Origin: Planctomycetota bacterium
Lineage (GTDB): Bacteria > Planctomycetota > Phycisphaerae > Sedimentisphaerales > Anaerobacaceae
DNA length: 30,927 bases
Direction of reading: 5' to 3'
Assembly (NCBI GenBank): GCA_017885385.1
Contig: JAFNGF010000241.1
Location: 1-30,927, forward strand
The first letter of the stretch is position 1; each line of letters opens with the position of its first letter. A model generated the notes under the pieces. It was given only the letters and a program-made list of their open reading frames with translations. It was not told where the DNA came from and did no database searches. This document shows, one piece after another, positions 8,483 to 16,106 of the stretch. Made by a program: the position numbers and the translations under genes.

Positions 8483-9625
8483 ATGATATACCACTTATTA
8501 CACTACTTTAGCGGGTTTTTTACCGAACGGCTTGGCTTTTATGCCTATCAGAACGTAATGTTTCGCTCGGTGGCGGCGGTCTTGACCAGCTTTGCCATCG
8601 CTATTTTCTTGGGTCCTTCTATTATTCGCTGGCTGATGCGCAAGAAGATCGGCGACCGCCCGGAGTTTCATCACGCCACCCTCAACGAGCTGACCAAAGA
8701 AAAGGCCAACACGCCGACGATGGGCGGCTTGATTATTATCCTGGCGGTGCTGGTAACTACCTTGGTGTGGGCAAATTTGTCCATCGGCTTTGTCCAGAAG
8801 GCAATCTTTGTGATGATCTGGTTTGGTGTGCTGGGCGGTATTGACGACTGGCTAAAACTTACCGCGGTCTCTCGCCAGCGAAGCAGAAATGGCCTGAATC
8901 CCTGGGAAAAGCTCATCTTTCAAATCGCCGGAGCCGTCCTGATTGCATTGTTTTTGTACCGCGATTTTGCTCACATTGACGATGGGCAAAAACTCTGGCT
9001 GCCGTTCTACAAGCACGGCCTGCCGCTGGCCAATTGGATGTTCGTTTTGATTGCGATTTTTTATCTGTCGGCCACCAGCAATGCCGTGAACTTGACCGAC
9101 GGTATGGATGGATTGGCAGCCGGATGCGTTGGCATGGTCAGTCTCATCCTGGCGGTGCTCTGTTACGTTGCCTCCGAGACTATGGGGCCCGTTACTTCGG
9201 ATAGATTGTGGGCGGGTTATCTGCTGCTGCCGCATATACCCAAGGCCGGCGAGCTGAGCATCTTTTATTCGGCAATCTTGGGCGCGGTGCTGGGTTTTCT
9301 GTGGTACAACTGCCACCCTGCCCAGGCTTTTATGGGCGATGTCGGCTCACTGGCGTTGGGAGCGGCGATGGGCTATGGGGCGCTGGTGACCAGAAGCGAG
9401 ATTCTGCTTTTGATTATCGGCGGCGTGTTCGTAATGGAACTATTGAGCGTTGTGCTGCAGGTAGGTTATTTCAGATACACGGGCGGGAAACGACTCTTTA
9501 GGTGCGCGCCTTTGCACCATCATTTTCACCTGGCCGGCTGGAGCGAGCCGCAGGTAGTAGTGCGTTTCTGGCTGCTGGCGGCTGCCTTTGCCGCCCTCGC
9601 TCTGGCAACGCTGAAAATCCGATAG
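8483..9625 (+). CDS. mraY: Phospho-N-acetylmuramoyl-pentapeptide transferase
   Basis: 380-residue polytopic membrane enzyme that transfers phospho-MurNAc-pentapeptide to undecaprenyl phosphate, making lipid I on the inner face of the cytoplasmic membrane. Family motifs are present: FHHATLNELTKEKANTPTMGG, the GGIDDWLKL aspartate pair, NLTDGMDGLAAG, HPAQAFMGDVGSLALGAAMG, and the HHHFHLAGW loop. About ten hydrophobic helices. GAGGA at 8466-8470 lies 12 bases before the ATG. It follows murF by ~80 bases, part of which is a palindromic repeat. The usual downstream murD-ftsW-murG genes are absent: the next gene is a converging ABC exporter. Confidence 0.95.
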   Translation: MIYHLLHYFSGFFTERLGFYAYQNVMFRSVAAVLTSFAIAIFLGPSIIRWLMRKKIGDRPEFHHATLNELTKEKANTPTMGGLIIILAVLVTTLVWANLSIGFVQKAIFVMIWFGVLGGIDDWLKLTAVSRQRSRNGLNPWEKLIFQIAGAVLIALFLYRDFAHIDDGQKLWLPFYKHGLPLANWMFVLIAIFYLSATSNAVNLTDGMDGLAAGCVGMVSLILAVLCYVASETMGPVTSDRLWAGYLLLPHIPKAGELSIFYSAILGAVLGFLWYNCHPAQAFMGDVGSLALGAAMGYGALVTRSEILLLIIGGVFVMELLSVVLQVGYFRYTGGKRLFRCAPLHHHFHLAGWSEPQVVVRFWLLAAAFAALALATLKIR

Positions 9626-9645
9626 TTGCCGGGCCTGTGCGTATG

Positions 9646-11478
9646 TCAATCGCGGACATCTTCCAGGATCGCCGTGTTAGGCTCTTGCCCACAACCATTT
9701 TCCAGCGTCCCTATCGCACTTGCCGCGGCCTCAAACTGACCGGCATACAAATCACGGTAGATTCCTTCTTTGAGCAGCAGCTCACTGTGGGTTCCTGATT
9801 CGACAATTGAGCCGTCACAAACGACAAATATCCAGTCGGCATTTCGTACCGTCGAACCACGGTGCGCTATGATAAACGTGGTTCTGCCTGCTATCAGCCG
9901 GCTCATCGCATCCTGAATCAGGCGTTCCGACTCCGAATCCAGAGAGGAAGTAGCCTCATCGAGAATCAGGATTTTCGGATTTTTCAGAAACGCTCGGGCA
10001 ATAGTGATGCGCTGTCTTTGGCCGCCGGACAAAAAGCTGCCCCTCTCGCCCACCTCTGCGTCGAAACCATTCGGCAGAGACAGAATGAAATCGTAGGCGT
10101 TGGCTGCCTTGGCTGCGGCCACAACTTCTGCTTCGCCGGCATCAGGATTGCCGTACAGGATATTCTCCCGAATTGTTCCGCTAAATAGGACCGGGTCCTG
10201 CAGCACCATTCCGATGTGACGGCGCAAGGACTTTACTTTTATTCGCCGAACATCATATTCATCAATTCTGACCTCGCCGGCGTTGCAGTCATAAAATCTG
10301 GGAATCAAGCTGACGATGGTGCTTTTGCCCGAGCCGCTGGGGCCCACAAGGGCGACTTTTTGCCCTGCCCGAACGGTGAACGTAACGCCATTCAGAACCG
10401 GACAGCCTTTATTATAGCAAAAGCTGACATGGTCGAACGTGATGTGTCCTTTAACCTCTGTTAGCTCAATAGCCCCCGGCTGGTCGACTATTTCCGGCTC
10501 TTGGTCCATTATTTCGTAGATACGGTCTAAAGAAGCCATCGAATTGGCAAAGACCACGTTCAGCTCGGAGAATCGCTGCAGTGGTAGATAAAGCGGCCCG
10601 AGATACATCGTCAATGCGATCAATTCGCCCACGGTCATATCGCCGGAAATGACGCGGTAGCCGCCGAAGCAGGTTACTATTAAAGGCGACAGGCTGACCA
10701 GAGTTCCGGTAACAGCTTGATTCAGACTCTGGATGAAAACGCGCCGCATATTCGTCGAGAATAGGCTTTCTGACTCGCTGCGGAACCTCTCGGTCTCGTT
10801 GAGCTCGCCGGTAAAGGCATGGACTACCATTCTGCCTGCGATTCGTTCGTGGGCGTTGCTGGTCATTACAGAGAGCTTGTCTTGCACTTTACGCGTGGTG
10901 TTTCTGATTTCGTCGCTGAACCTTCGAAATAACAATAGATACGCCGGAAAACTCAAAAGCGCTACCAGTGTTGTTGCCACATCGATTCTGAGCATAAAAT
11001 ATAGTATTACCAGGAGTGCAATTGCATCCATCCACACGTTAGTCAGCGCGGTGCCGACCAGATTCTGGGCAAGCTGGATGTCGCTGATTAGTCGGGAGAT
11101 AATTTCGCCGCTTTTGTTGCGGTTGAAGAACGAAGCCGACATCCGCAGAATCCTATAGTAAAGCTCGCATCGCAGGTCAAATATTGCCCGGTGACTGGCC
11201 TTGTCGGTGTACAAGTGCCGGATATACACGCAAGGGGCATAGATAAATAGGAATATAGCCATCATGCCGCCTGCGTACAAAAATAGTGCGTGAAGTTTTT
11301 GCTCACTGCTCAGCGTCTCGTTTAGAAAAACATTGTCCAGCAGATGGCGGGTAACCTGAGGCAGCAGCAGAGGGACAGTGAATTTGGCCACGCCCCCAAT
11401 CGTTCCCAGGAGCAGAAGCCCTTTATATGGCCGAACGTAGTCCAAAAAACGCACAAAATTATGGGATCTTGCAAGCAT
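9646..11478 (-). CDS. ABC exporter, fused membrane and ATPase domains (MsbA-like)
   Basis: 610 residues. The type-1 exporter membrane domain with six helices covers about 1-310, followed by the ATPase domain. Positions from ATG 11478: Walker A GPSGSGKST (379-387), Q-loop LQDPVLFSG, signature LSGGQRQRI (483-491), Walker B ILILDEATSSLD, switch IIAHRGST (usually HRLST). It works as a homodimer or heterodimer exporting lipids, peptides or drugs; lipid A flipping as in MsbA is only a guess. ATG at 11478 has AGGTT upstream and is preferred over TTG at 11526. The C-terminal ~35 residues beyond the ATPase domain look unstructured. It converges on mraY with only 20 bases between. Confidence 0.9.
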   Translation of the reverse strand: MLARSHNFVRFLDYVRPYKGLLLLGTIGGVAKFTVPLLLPQVTRHLLDNVFLNETLSSEQKLHALFLYAGGMMAIFLFIYAPCVYIRHLYTDKASHRAIFDLRCELYYRILRMSASFFNRNKSGEIISRLISDIQLAQNLVGTALTNVWMDAIALLVILYFMLRIDVATTLVALLSFPAYLLLFRRFSDEIRNTTRKVQDKLSVMTSNAHERIAGRMVVHAFTGELNETERFRSESESLFSTNMRRVFIQSLNQAVTGTLVSLSPLIVTCFGGYRVISGDMTVGELIALTMYLGPLYLPLQRFSELNVVFANSMASLDRIYEIMDQEPEIVDQPGAIELTEVKGHITFDHVSFCYNKGCPVLNGVTFTVRAGQKVALVGPSGSGKSTIVSLIPRFYDCNAGEVRIDEYDVRRIKVKSLRRHIGMVLQDPVLFSGTIRENILYGNPDAGEAEVVAAAKAANAYDFILSLPNGFDAEVGERGSFLSGGQRQRITIARAFLKNPKILILDEATSSLDSESERLIQDAMSRLIAGRTTFIIAHRGSTVRNADWIFVVCDGSIVESGTHSELLLKEGIYRDLYAGQFEAAASAIGTLENGCGQEPNTAILEDVRD

Positions 11479-11620
11479 AAGCGGAACCTGACTGTTTCGT
11501 GGTTCATCCGGGCGTAGAAAACGCAATCCGGGGCGCTTCTGTTGAAGTCAAGTAATTGCGGTATTATAACCGAAGTGGCCGGCAAATTTCAATATTTTGT
11601 GCCGTATTTCGTGAGGCCAA

Positions 11621-11666
11621 AACCCCGCAATGAATTCCGGGGCTAAATATTTATTACCGGAGGTTC
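11621..11666. repeat. Bipartite palindromic repeat
   Basis: AACCCCGCAATGAATTCCGG, GGCTAAATATTTA, then CCGGAGGTTC. Third copy of the CTAAATATTT family. Its right edge overlaps the stop codon of the small membrane protein on the minus strand. It lies in the 186-base gap upstream of the ABC exporter, where nothing else is clear. Confidence 0.75.
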
Positions 11667-11961
11667 AAATCTCGTCGAATGGATGCCCCTCCACACGGAT
11701 TTGAACATTACGCCGGTAGGCCGGCGAATCGTCAGAAGTCAGCTTATCTAATTGTCTCTGAGCCCAGAAGATCTTCACAGCCGTGATTGAGCAGCCGATG
11801 CCCGCGATGAAAAATATCATAGCAGCAAGAAATGCAAATATCGCAGGGGCCGCCAGGATAACAGCTCCAAAGCCGATCAGAAGCAGCCCCACGATGAGTA
11901 TTGTCGCGGCAATACTTCGAGAGGCTTGAGAGATCGCATCTCTGTAGAAACGAAAGATCAT
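11665..11961 (-). CDS. Small two-helix membrane protein
   Basis: 98 residues. After a short cytoplasmic N-terminus (MIFRFYRDAISQASRS) there are two long hydrophobic segments, about 17-40 and 41-65, separated only by small residues. A charged tail follows (WAQRQLDKLTSDDSPAYRR). AAGGA about ten bases before the ATG supports translation. Family not recognised. It lies between the ABC exporter and groEL on the same strand, but gaps with repeats on both sides argue against one operon. Confidence 0.65.
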   Translation of the reverse strand: MIFRFYRDAISQASRSIAATILIVGLLLIGFGAVILAAPAIFAFLAAMIFFIAGIGCSITAVKIFWAQRQLDKLTSDDSPAYRRNVQIRVEGHPFDEI

Positions 11962-11993
11962 GACTACAGTTCCTTGTTTTGATTGCGCAAAAT

Positions 11994-12064
11994 AGAAGAC
12001 AGAATTCAGAAGACAGAAGTCGGAAGTCTGTCCTCTGTCTTCTGTTGTCTGTCCTCTGTCATCT
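11994..12064. repeat. AGAAGACAGA / TCTGTCTTCT inverted repeat
   Basis: AGAAGACAGA occurs at 11994-12003 and 12009-12018 and is answered by its complement TCTGTCTTCT at 12034-12043, with more CTGTC words after it. It abuts the groEL stop codon. A related run sits inside murE (5545-5577) and another at 19975-20097. It may act as a hairpin at the groEL transcript end. Confidence 0.65.
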
Positions 12065-13689
12065 TAATACATTCCGCCGCCCGGCGGGCCTGCGGGCATT
12101 CTTTCCTTTTTCTCCGGAATCTCGCTGACTATAGCATCTGTCATCAGCAGCAGCGAGGCTATTGAAGCGCCGTTCTGCAGGGCAACTCTTTCTACTTTTG
12201 TGGGTACGATCACGCCAAACTTAACCAAATCTCCGTACTCCTTTCGCAGCGCATCGTAGCCGAAGTTCTTCTCTTTGCTCTCCATCACCTTTTGGGCCAC
12301 GATTGACCCATCCAGGCCGGCGTTCTGAGCAATTTGCTTTATCGGGGCAACTACCGCTCTTCGAACAATATCCACACCGATTTTCTCATCACCATCGGCT
12401 TTAATTTTATCCAGCGCAGGCAGCGTCCTAAGCATCGGCACTCCGCCTCCGGGCAAAATACCTTCTTCCACCGCCGCTCTGCAGGCGTGCAGCGCATCTT
12501 CCACCCGTGCCTTCTTTTCCTTCATTTCCGCTTCAGTTGCCGCTCCGACATTGATCTGGGCGACGCCGCCTGCCAGCTTTGCCAATCTTTCCTGGAGTTT
12601 CTCTATATCGTAGTCGCTGGTGGATTTCTCGATCTCGGCTTTTATCTGCTCGATTCTGCCTTTGATAGCCTCGGTGCTGCCGGCCCCTTCGATAATGGTT
12701 GTGGTATCCTTGTCGATGGTAACTCGTTTTGCCCTTCCAAGCTGTTTCAGATCGATGTTCTCCAGCTCCAGGCCCAGGTCTTCAAAGATAGGCTCGGCCC
12801 CGGTCAGCACGGCAATGTCACTGAGCAGGGCTTTTCGCCGGTCGCCGAAGCCCGGCGCCTTGACCGCGGCGCACTGCAGCACGCCCCGGAGCTTATTGAC
12901 AACCAGTGTGGCCAGAGCTTCGCCTTCGACCTCTTCGGCGATAATCAGAAGAGGCTTAGCCTGCTTGGCTACTTTCTCCAGCAAGGGAATCAGCGATTTT
13001 ACGGAGCTGATTTTTTTCTCGTGCACGAGGATATACGGCTTTTCCAGGACAACCGACATATTCTCTAAGTTGTTGATGAAGTGGGGGCTTAGATATCCTT
13101 TGTCGAATTGCATGCCTTCGAGCAGCTCAACCGTTGTCTCCAAAGACTGGCCTTCCTCAACGGTGATGACGCCGTCTTTGCCCACCTTGTCCATAGCCTC
13201 AGCCAATTTTTTGCCGATCTCGGCGTCCTGGTTGGCGGAACAGATTGCTACCTGTTCGATCTGCTTGGTGGACTCGACGGGCGTGCTCATCTTTTGCAGC
13301 TCCTCGATGATGGCATTGACAGCCATATCGATTCCACGTTTTACCTGCATTGCGTTGGCGCCGGCGGTGATGTTTTTGAGTCCTTCATTGAATATGCTCT
13401 CAGCCAGGATAGTTGCGGTTGTTGTTCCGTCGCCGGCAACGGTGGATGTCTTTGAGGCTACTTCCTTTACCATTTGGGCGCCCATATTCTCGTAGGAATC
13501 CTCGAGCTCGATTTCTTTAGCCACTGTGACGCCGTCCTTAGTAACCGTGGGCGAGCCGAATGATTTTTCCAGAACTACATTTTTGCCGCAAGGCCCGAGC
13601 GTGATCTTGACCGCGTGTGCGAGTTTTTTCACGCCTTCTTGAATGGCCGCGCGTGCATCAGTGCCAAAAACTATTTTTTTAGCTGCCAT
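12064..13689 (-). CDS. groL: Chaperonin GroEL (60 kDa)
   Basis: 541 residues, normal length. Forms the double-ring ATP-dependent folding chamber capped by GroES. Diagnostic motifs: TLGPCGKNVVLEKSFGSPTVTKDGVTVAKEIELED, DGTTTATILA, AAVEEGILPGGGV, and a short C-terminal tail ending GGGMY. TLGPCGKN has Cys where many GroELs have Lys, and GGGVPML differs from the common GGGVALL, so it may be a divergent paralogue. AAGGAGAAGG precedes the ATG. Second gene of a groES-groEL pair, 53 bases after groES; a small palindrome (TCCGCCATAGGCGGA on the coding strand) lies between them. Confidence 0.97.
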   Translation of the reverse strand: MAAKKIVFGTDARAAIQEGVKKLAHAVKITLGPCGKNVVLEKSFGSPTVTKDGVTVAKEIELEDSYENMGAQMVKEVASKTSTVAGDGTTTATILAESIFNEGLKNITAGANAMQVKRGIDMAVNAIIEELQKMSTPVESTKQIEQVAICSANQDAEIGKKLAEAMDKVGKDGVITVEEGQSLETTVELLEGMQFDKGYLSPHFINNLENMSVVLEKPYILVHEKKISSVKSLIPLLEKVAKQAKPLLIIAEEVEGEALATLVVNKLRGVLQCAAVKAPGFGDRRKALLSDIAVLTGAEPIFEDLGLELENIDLKQLGRAKRVTIDKDTTTIIEGAGSTEAIKGRIEQIKAEIEKSTSDYDIEKLQERLAKLAGGVAQINVGAATEAEMKEKKARVEDALHACRAAVEEGILPGGGVPMLRTLPALDKIKADGDEKIGVDIVRRAVVAPIKQIAQNAGLDGSIVAQKVMESKEKNFGYDALRKEYGDLVKFGVIVPTKVERVALQNGASIASLLLMTDAIVSEIPEKKERMPAGPPGGGMY

Positions 13690-13742
13690 ATTTTTCCTTC
13701 TCCTTTTTCAATTCGCAGTTCGCTCCGCCTATGGCGGACTCT

Positions 13743-14033
13743 TTACTTTTCGATTACAGCCATGATGTCTGATTCATCCATAATTAGGTGTTCTTTGCCG
13801 TCAATCTTTACCTCTGTGCCGGCATAGCTTGTAAACAGCACCAGATCGCCTTTTTTCACCTGCATCTTTTTGCGTGTCCCATCGTCGAGTATTTTGCCTT
13901 CTCCGACGCCGATGACCTTGCCCCTTTGTGGTTTTTCTTTGGCGGCGTCCGGCAGGACTATTCCGCCGGCCGTCTTGTTTTCCGCCTCGACACGCTCAAC
14001 AAGCACCTTGTCTGCCAATGGTCGAATCTTCAT
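13743..14033 (-). CDS. groS: Co-chaperonin GroES (10 kDa)
   Basis: 96 residues, typical length. It begins MKIRPLADKVLVERVEAENKTAGGIVLPD, which includes the mobile loop that docks GroEL, and has GDLVLFTSYAGTEVKIDGKEHLIM near the end. AAAGGAG precedes the ATG. First gene of the groES-groEL operon. I looked for a CIRCE operator (TTAGCACTC-N9-GAGTGCTAA) upstream and did not see one, so HrcA control is not supported here. Confidence 0.97.
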   Translation of the reverse strand: MKIRPLADKVLVERVEAENKTAGGIVLPDAAKEKPQRGKVIGVGEGKILDDGTRKKMQVKKGDLVLFTSYAGTEVKIDGKEHLIMDESDIMAVIEK

Positions 14034-14454
14034 CTGTTCTTACTCCTTTCAAAAGAATACTTACTTTCTCTGTCACAGACTTCACAGCGCGGCCTTTGGC
14101 CGCAACCAAATCCGAACCACTAAATCCCAAATCCGAAACAAACCTGTCCCTTCGACAATTCCTGCTTTCGCAGGAATGACGTCACCCCCGCGAAAGCGGG
14201 GGTCAGGGCAGGCTCTGAGCAAAGCCGAAGGATCCAAATTACCAAAAAAGCCAAAATTCAAAACGAACTACAACATCTTATCGACACACTGTTTACGTCA
14301 ACCTTATTTCAAAATCTTGCCAAAAAAGCAAGAATTTGAAGGATAGTAGTACAGAGAACTCAGAGAGTATAATTGATATTGTGTAACTACGACCAATTCC
14401 TTGTTATCTCCGTGAACTTCTGTGCTCTCTGTGTCTTTTACCTTTGGCTTTAAC
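14034..14454. repeat. 420-base non-coding region packed with dispersed repeats
   Basis: This stretch upstream of groES holds no gene I can support. At 14157-14204 is a double hairpin (CCTGCtttcGCAGG, ATGACGTCA, CCCCCGCgaaaGCGGGGG), which matches 29257-29304 inside parA at 43 of 48 bases when inverted. At 14205-14235 is a copy of the CTGAGC..CCGAAGGAT family. At about 14349-14450 are CAGAGAACTCAGAGAG and CTCTGTGTC words like those at 26838-26962. The groES promoter must lie here, but no clear -35/-10 pair stands out. Confidence 0.75.
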
Positions 14455-14868
14455 TCAATCTGAGAAAATATCGCTGTTGTATTTTTTTAAGAACACCCTA
14501 TTTAGCACATCCCGCAGAATGTGCATATCGACGGGCTTATCGATCACACCAAACACGTCAAGCTCGAGCGCCCTGCCCAGCACAATCTCGGTTGCTCGGC
14601 TTGCCAGGAGGATGCACGGCAGCAGCGGGTAATTCATCCGGATGATTTTAATAGTCGCCAGTCCGTTTGATTTTTCGCAGTCGAGGTCCACGATTGTAGT
14701 ATGGATTCGCCTGCGTTCGATGATGTGAACGAACTCATCTACGGCGTCAGCTACCAATAGGTTAACGCCTCTGGGCCGCAGTATATTGCGCACCGCTTCC
14801 GGCCAGGCCCAGTTTGCGCTGCTGGCCAAGAGGTTTACTTCTTCGAGTTTTGACAAGTTCGAAACCAT
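14455..14868 (-). CDS. Response-regulator receiver-like protein
   Basis: About 137 residues from ATG 14868 (AGGGG ten bases upstream); a TTG at 14910 would add 14 residues. After a ~30-residue N-terminal extension, the region VNLLVADAVDEF...TTIVDLDCEKSNGL...CILLASRA...GVIDKPV has the receiver pattern: a candidate phospho-acceptor Asp (about 61) eight residues before Gly, a Ser switch residue, and the Lys-Pro pair. The N-terminal acidic pair is weak (AD rather than DD/DE), so phosphorylation is uncertain. There is no output domain and no kinase next door. Likely a stand-alone signalling module or a decayed one. Confidence 0.65.
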   Translation of the reverse strand: MVSNLSKLEEVNLLASSANWAWPEAVRNILRPRGVNLLVADAVDEFVHIIERRRIHTTIVDLDCEKSNGLATIKIIRMNYPLLPCILLASRATEIVLGRALELDVFGVIDKPVDMHILRDVLNRVFLKKYNSDIFSD

Positions 14869-15016
14869 AACCGTAGATTCCCCTATGAGTTTGAGCAAAT
14901 ATCGTGCCAAATGCTTCTCTGCAACGCGCCTATGTATAAGCGCTTGTTAATGATGGGGTTATATTACAAGCCTATGCCCCGTGTAATCTGGCAAAATTGC
15001 AGGTGGCGGCGGCCGC

Positions 15017-15104
15017 CCTGCCAGCCTGGCAGGAAAACCGCCGCGAAAAACCCCGCAATGAATTGCGGGGCTAAATATTTAGCCTGCGGTTTTACCGCAG
15101 GTTC
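15017..15104. repeat. Hairpin cluster upstream of the prenyltransferase gene
   Basis: A perfect hairpin CCTGCCAGcCTGGCAGG (15017-15033) is followed by a full copy of the bipartite CTAAATATTT repeat (15049-15104: CCCCGCAATgAATTGCGGGG, then CCTGCGGttttaCCGCAGG). The surrounding 14869-15148 gap holds no convincing gene; the short open frame across it is made of repeat sequence. Confidence 0.8.
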
Positions 15105-15148
15105 GGATTACTTTGCAGAGACCCAAATTTGTGGTTAAAATTCAGCTT

Positions 15149-16093
15149 ATGACGACCGGTTCTGGGTGTTCCAGATTGGTGATTCTCTTGCTTGCCACCC
15201 GGCCAAAGTTTCTTGTTGCCAGTGCAGCGCCGGTGCTGGTGGGCAGCGCCGCCGGTTCGGCTGTTGCCGGAACTTTCCAGCCTGCCCTTTTCGTGCTGGC
15301 GCTACTTGCAATAATGGCTCTGCACGCGGGCGCCAACGTTGCCAATGATTACTTTGATCACATTTCCGGAAACGATTGGCTCAATAAGAATCCGACGCCA
15401 TTTTCCGGAGGACGGCGTTTTATCCAGCAAGGAATTCTCTCGCCCAGAGCGACTTTGCTTACCGCGATAGTCTGCCTGGCAATAGGCTCAGCGATAGGAC
15501 TGGTGATTGTCTTGCTGACGCAAAGCCTTTTCATCCTGGCTCTCGGCCTTATTGGATTACTTGGCGGCTATTTCTATACTGCCCGCCCGGTCCAGCTCGG
15601 CTACCGGTGCATCGGCGAGCTGGTTATTGCGCTGCTTTTCGGCCTGCTTCCGGTATACGGGTCATACTATTTGCAGACGGAAACCATTGACGCCGTTCCG
15701 CTTACCCCTGCGGTGATCGTCAGCATATTGATTTTTCTGGTGATTTTGGTGAATGAATTCCCTGATTCTATCGCCGATGCTGCGGTGAACAAACGAACGC
15801 TCATAGTCCGTTTTGGCGTACCTCTCGGCGTTTGGATTTACAGAATTGCCCTTATCGTGAGTTTCGCCGTGGCAGCAGTTATGCTGATGCGCCGACCGAC
15901 GTTCTTCGCGGGACTATTTTACTTATTTGTGCTGCCGATCGCAGTGCCGGCAATAAAATCGGCGAACAAAAATGACCTGGCAAAGCCCGGCCAATATCGT
16001 GCCAGCCAAATCACCGTCCTTTTGCACACACTTGGCAGCCTGGCTATCACCGCCGGCTTTATCATCTCTGCTGTGCGCAACCCGCCCGTTTAA
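15149..16093 (+). CDS. UbiA-family prenyltransferase, MenA-like
   Basis: About 314 residues, eight to nine hydrophobic helices. The first aspartate motif NVANDYFDHISGND and the second, NEFPDSIADAAVNKRTLIVRFG, are those of UbiA-type aromatic prenyltransferases. The NDYFD form and the sequence around it resemble MenA, which prenylates 1,4-dihydroxy-2-naphthoate in menaquinone synthesis. No other menaquinone gene is in view, so the substrate stays open. ATG 15149 is chosen over TTG 15113; no good ribosome site is visible for either, and repeats fill the upstream region. Converges with threonine synthase (13 bases apart). Confidence 0.82.
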   Translation: MTTGSGCSRLVILLLATRPKFLVASAAPVLVGSAAGSAVAGTFQPALFVLALLAIMALHAGANVANDYFDHISGNDWLNKNPTPFSGGRRFIQQGILSPRATLLTAIVCLAIGSAIGLVIVLLTQSLFILALGLIGLLGGYFYTARPVQLGYRCIGELVIALLFGLLPVYGSYYLQTETIDAVPLTPAVIVSILIFLVILVNEFPDSIADAAVNKRTLIVRFGVPLGVWIYRIALIVSFAVAAVMLMRRPTFFAGLFYLFVLPIAVPAIKSANKNDLAKPGQYRASQITVLLHTLGSLAITAGFIISAVRNPPV

Positions 16094-16106
16094 TTCACAC
16101 ATCGTT

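Noticed and set aside
12334..13495. Long plus-strand frames opposite groEL
   Set aside because: Antisense shadows of groEL codon use; no independent signals.
14034..14110. CIRCE heat-shock operator before groES
   Set aside because: No TTAGCACTC-N9-GAGTGCTAA match, exact or near, is visible.
14911..15138. 75-residue plus-strand frame before the prenyltransferase
   Set aside because: More than half of it is palindromic repeat (the CTAAATATTT unit and a CCTGCCAG hairpin). Its likeness to a MurE segment (GAKYLA) is due to the shared repeat.
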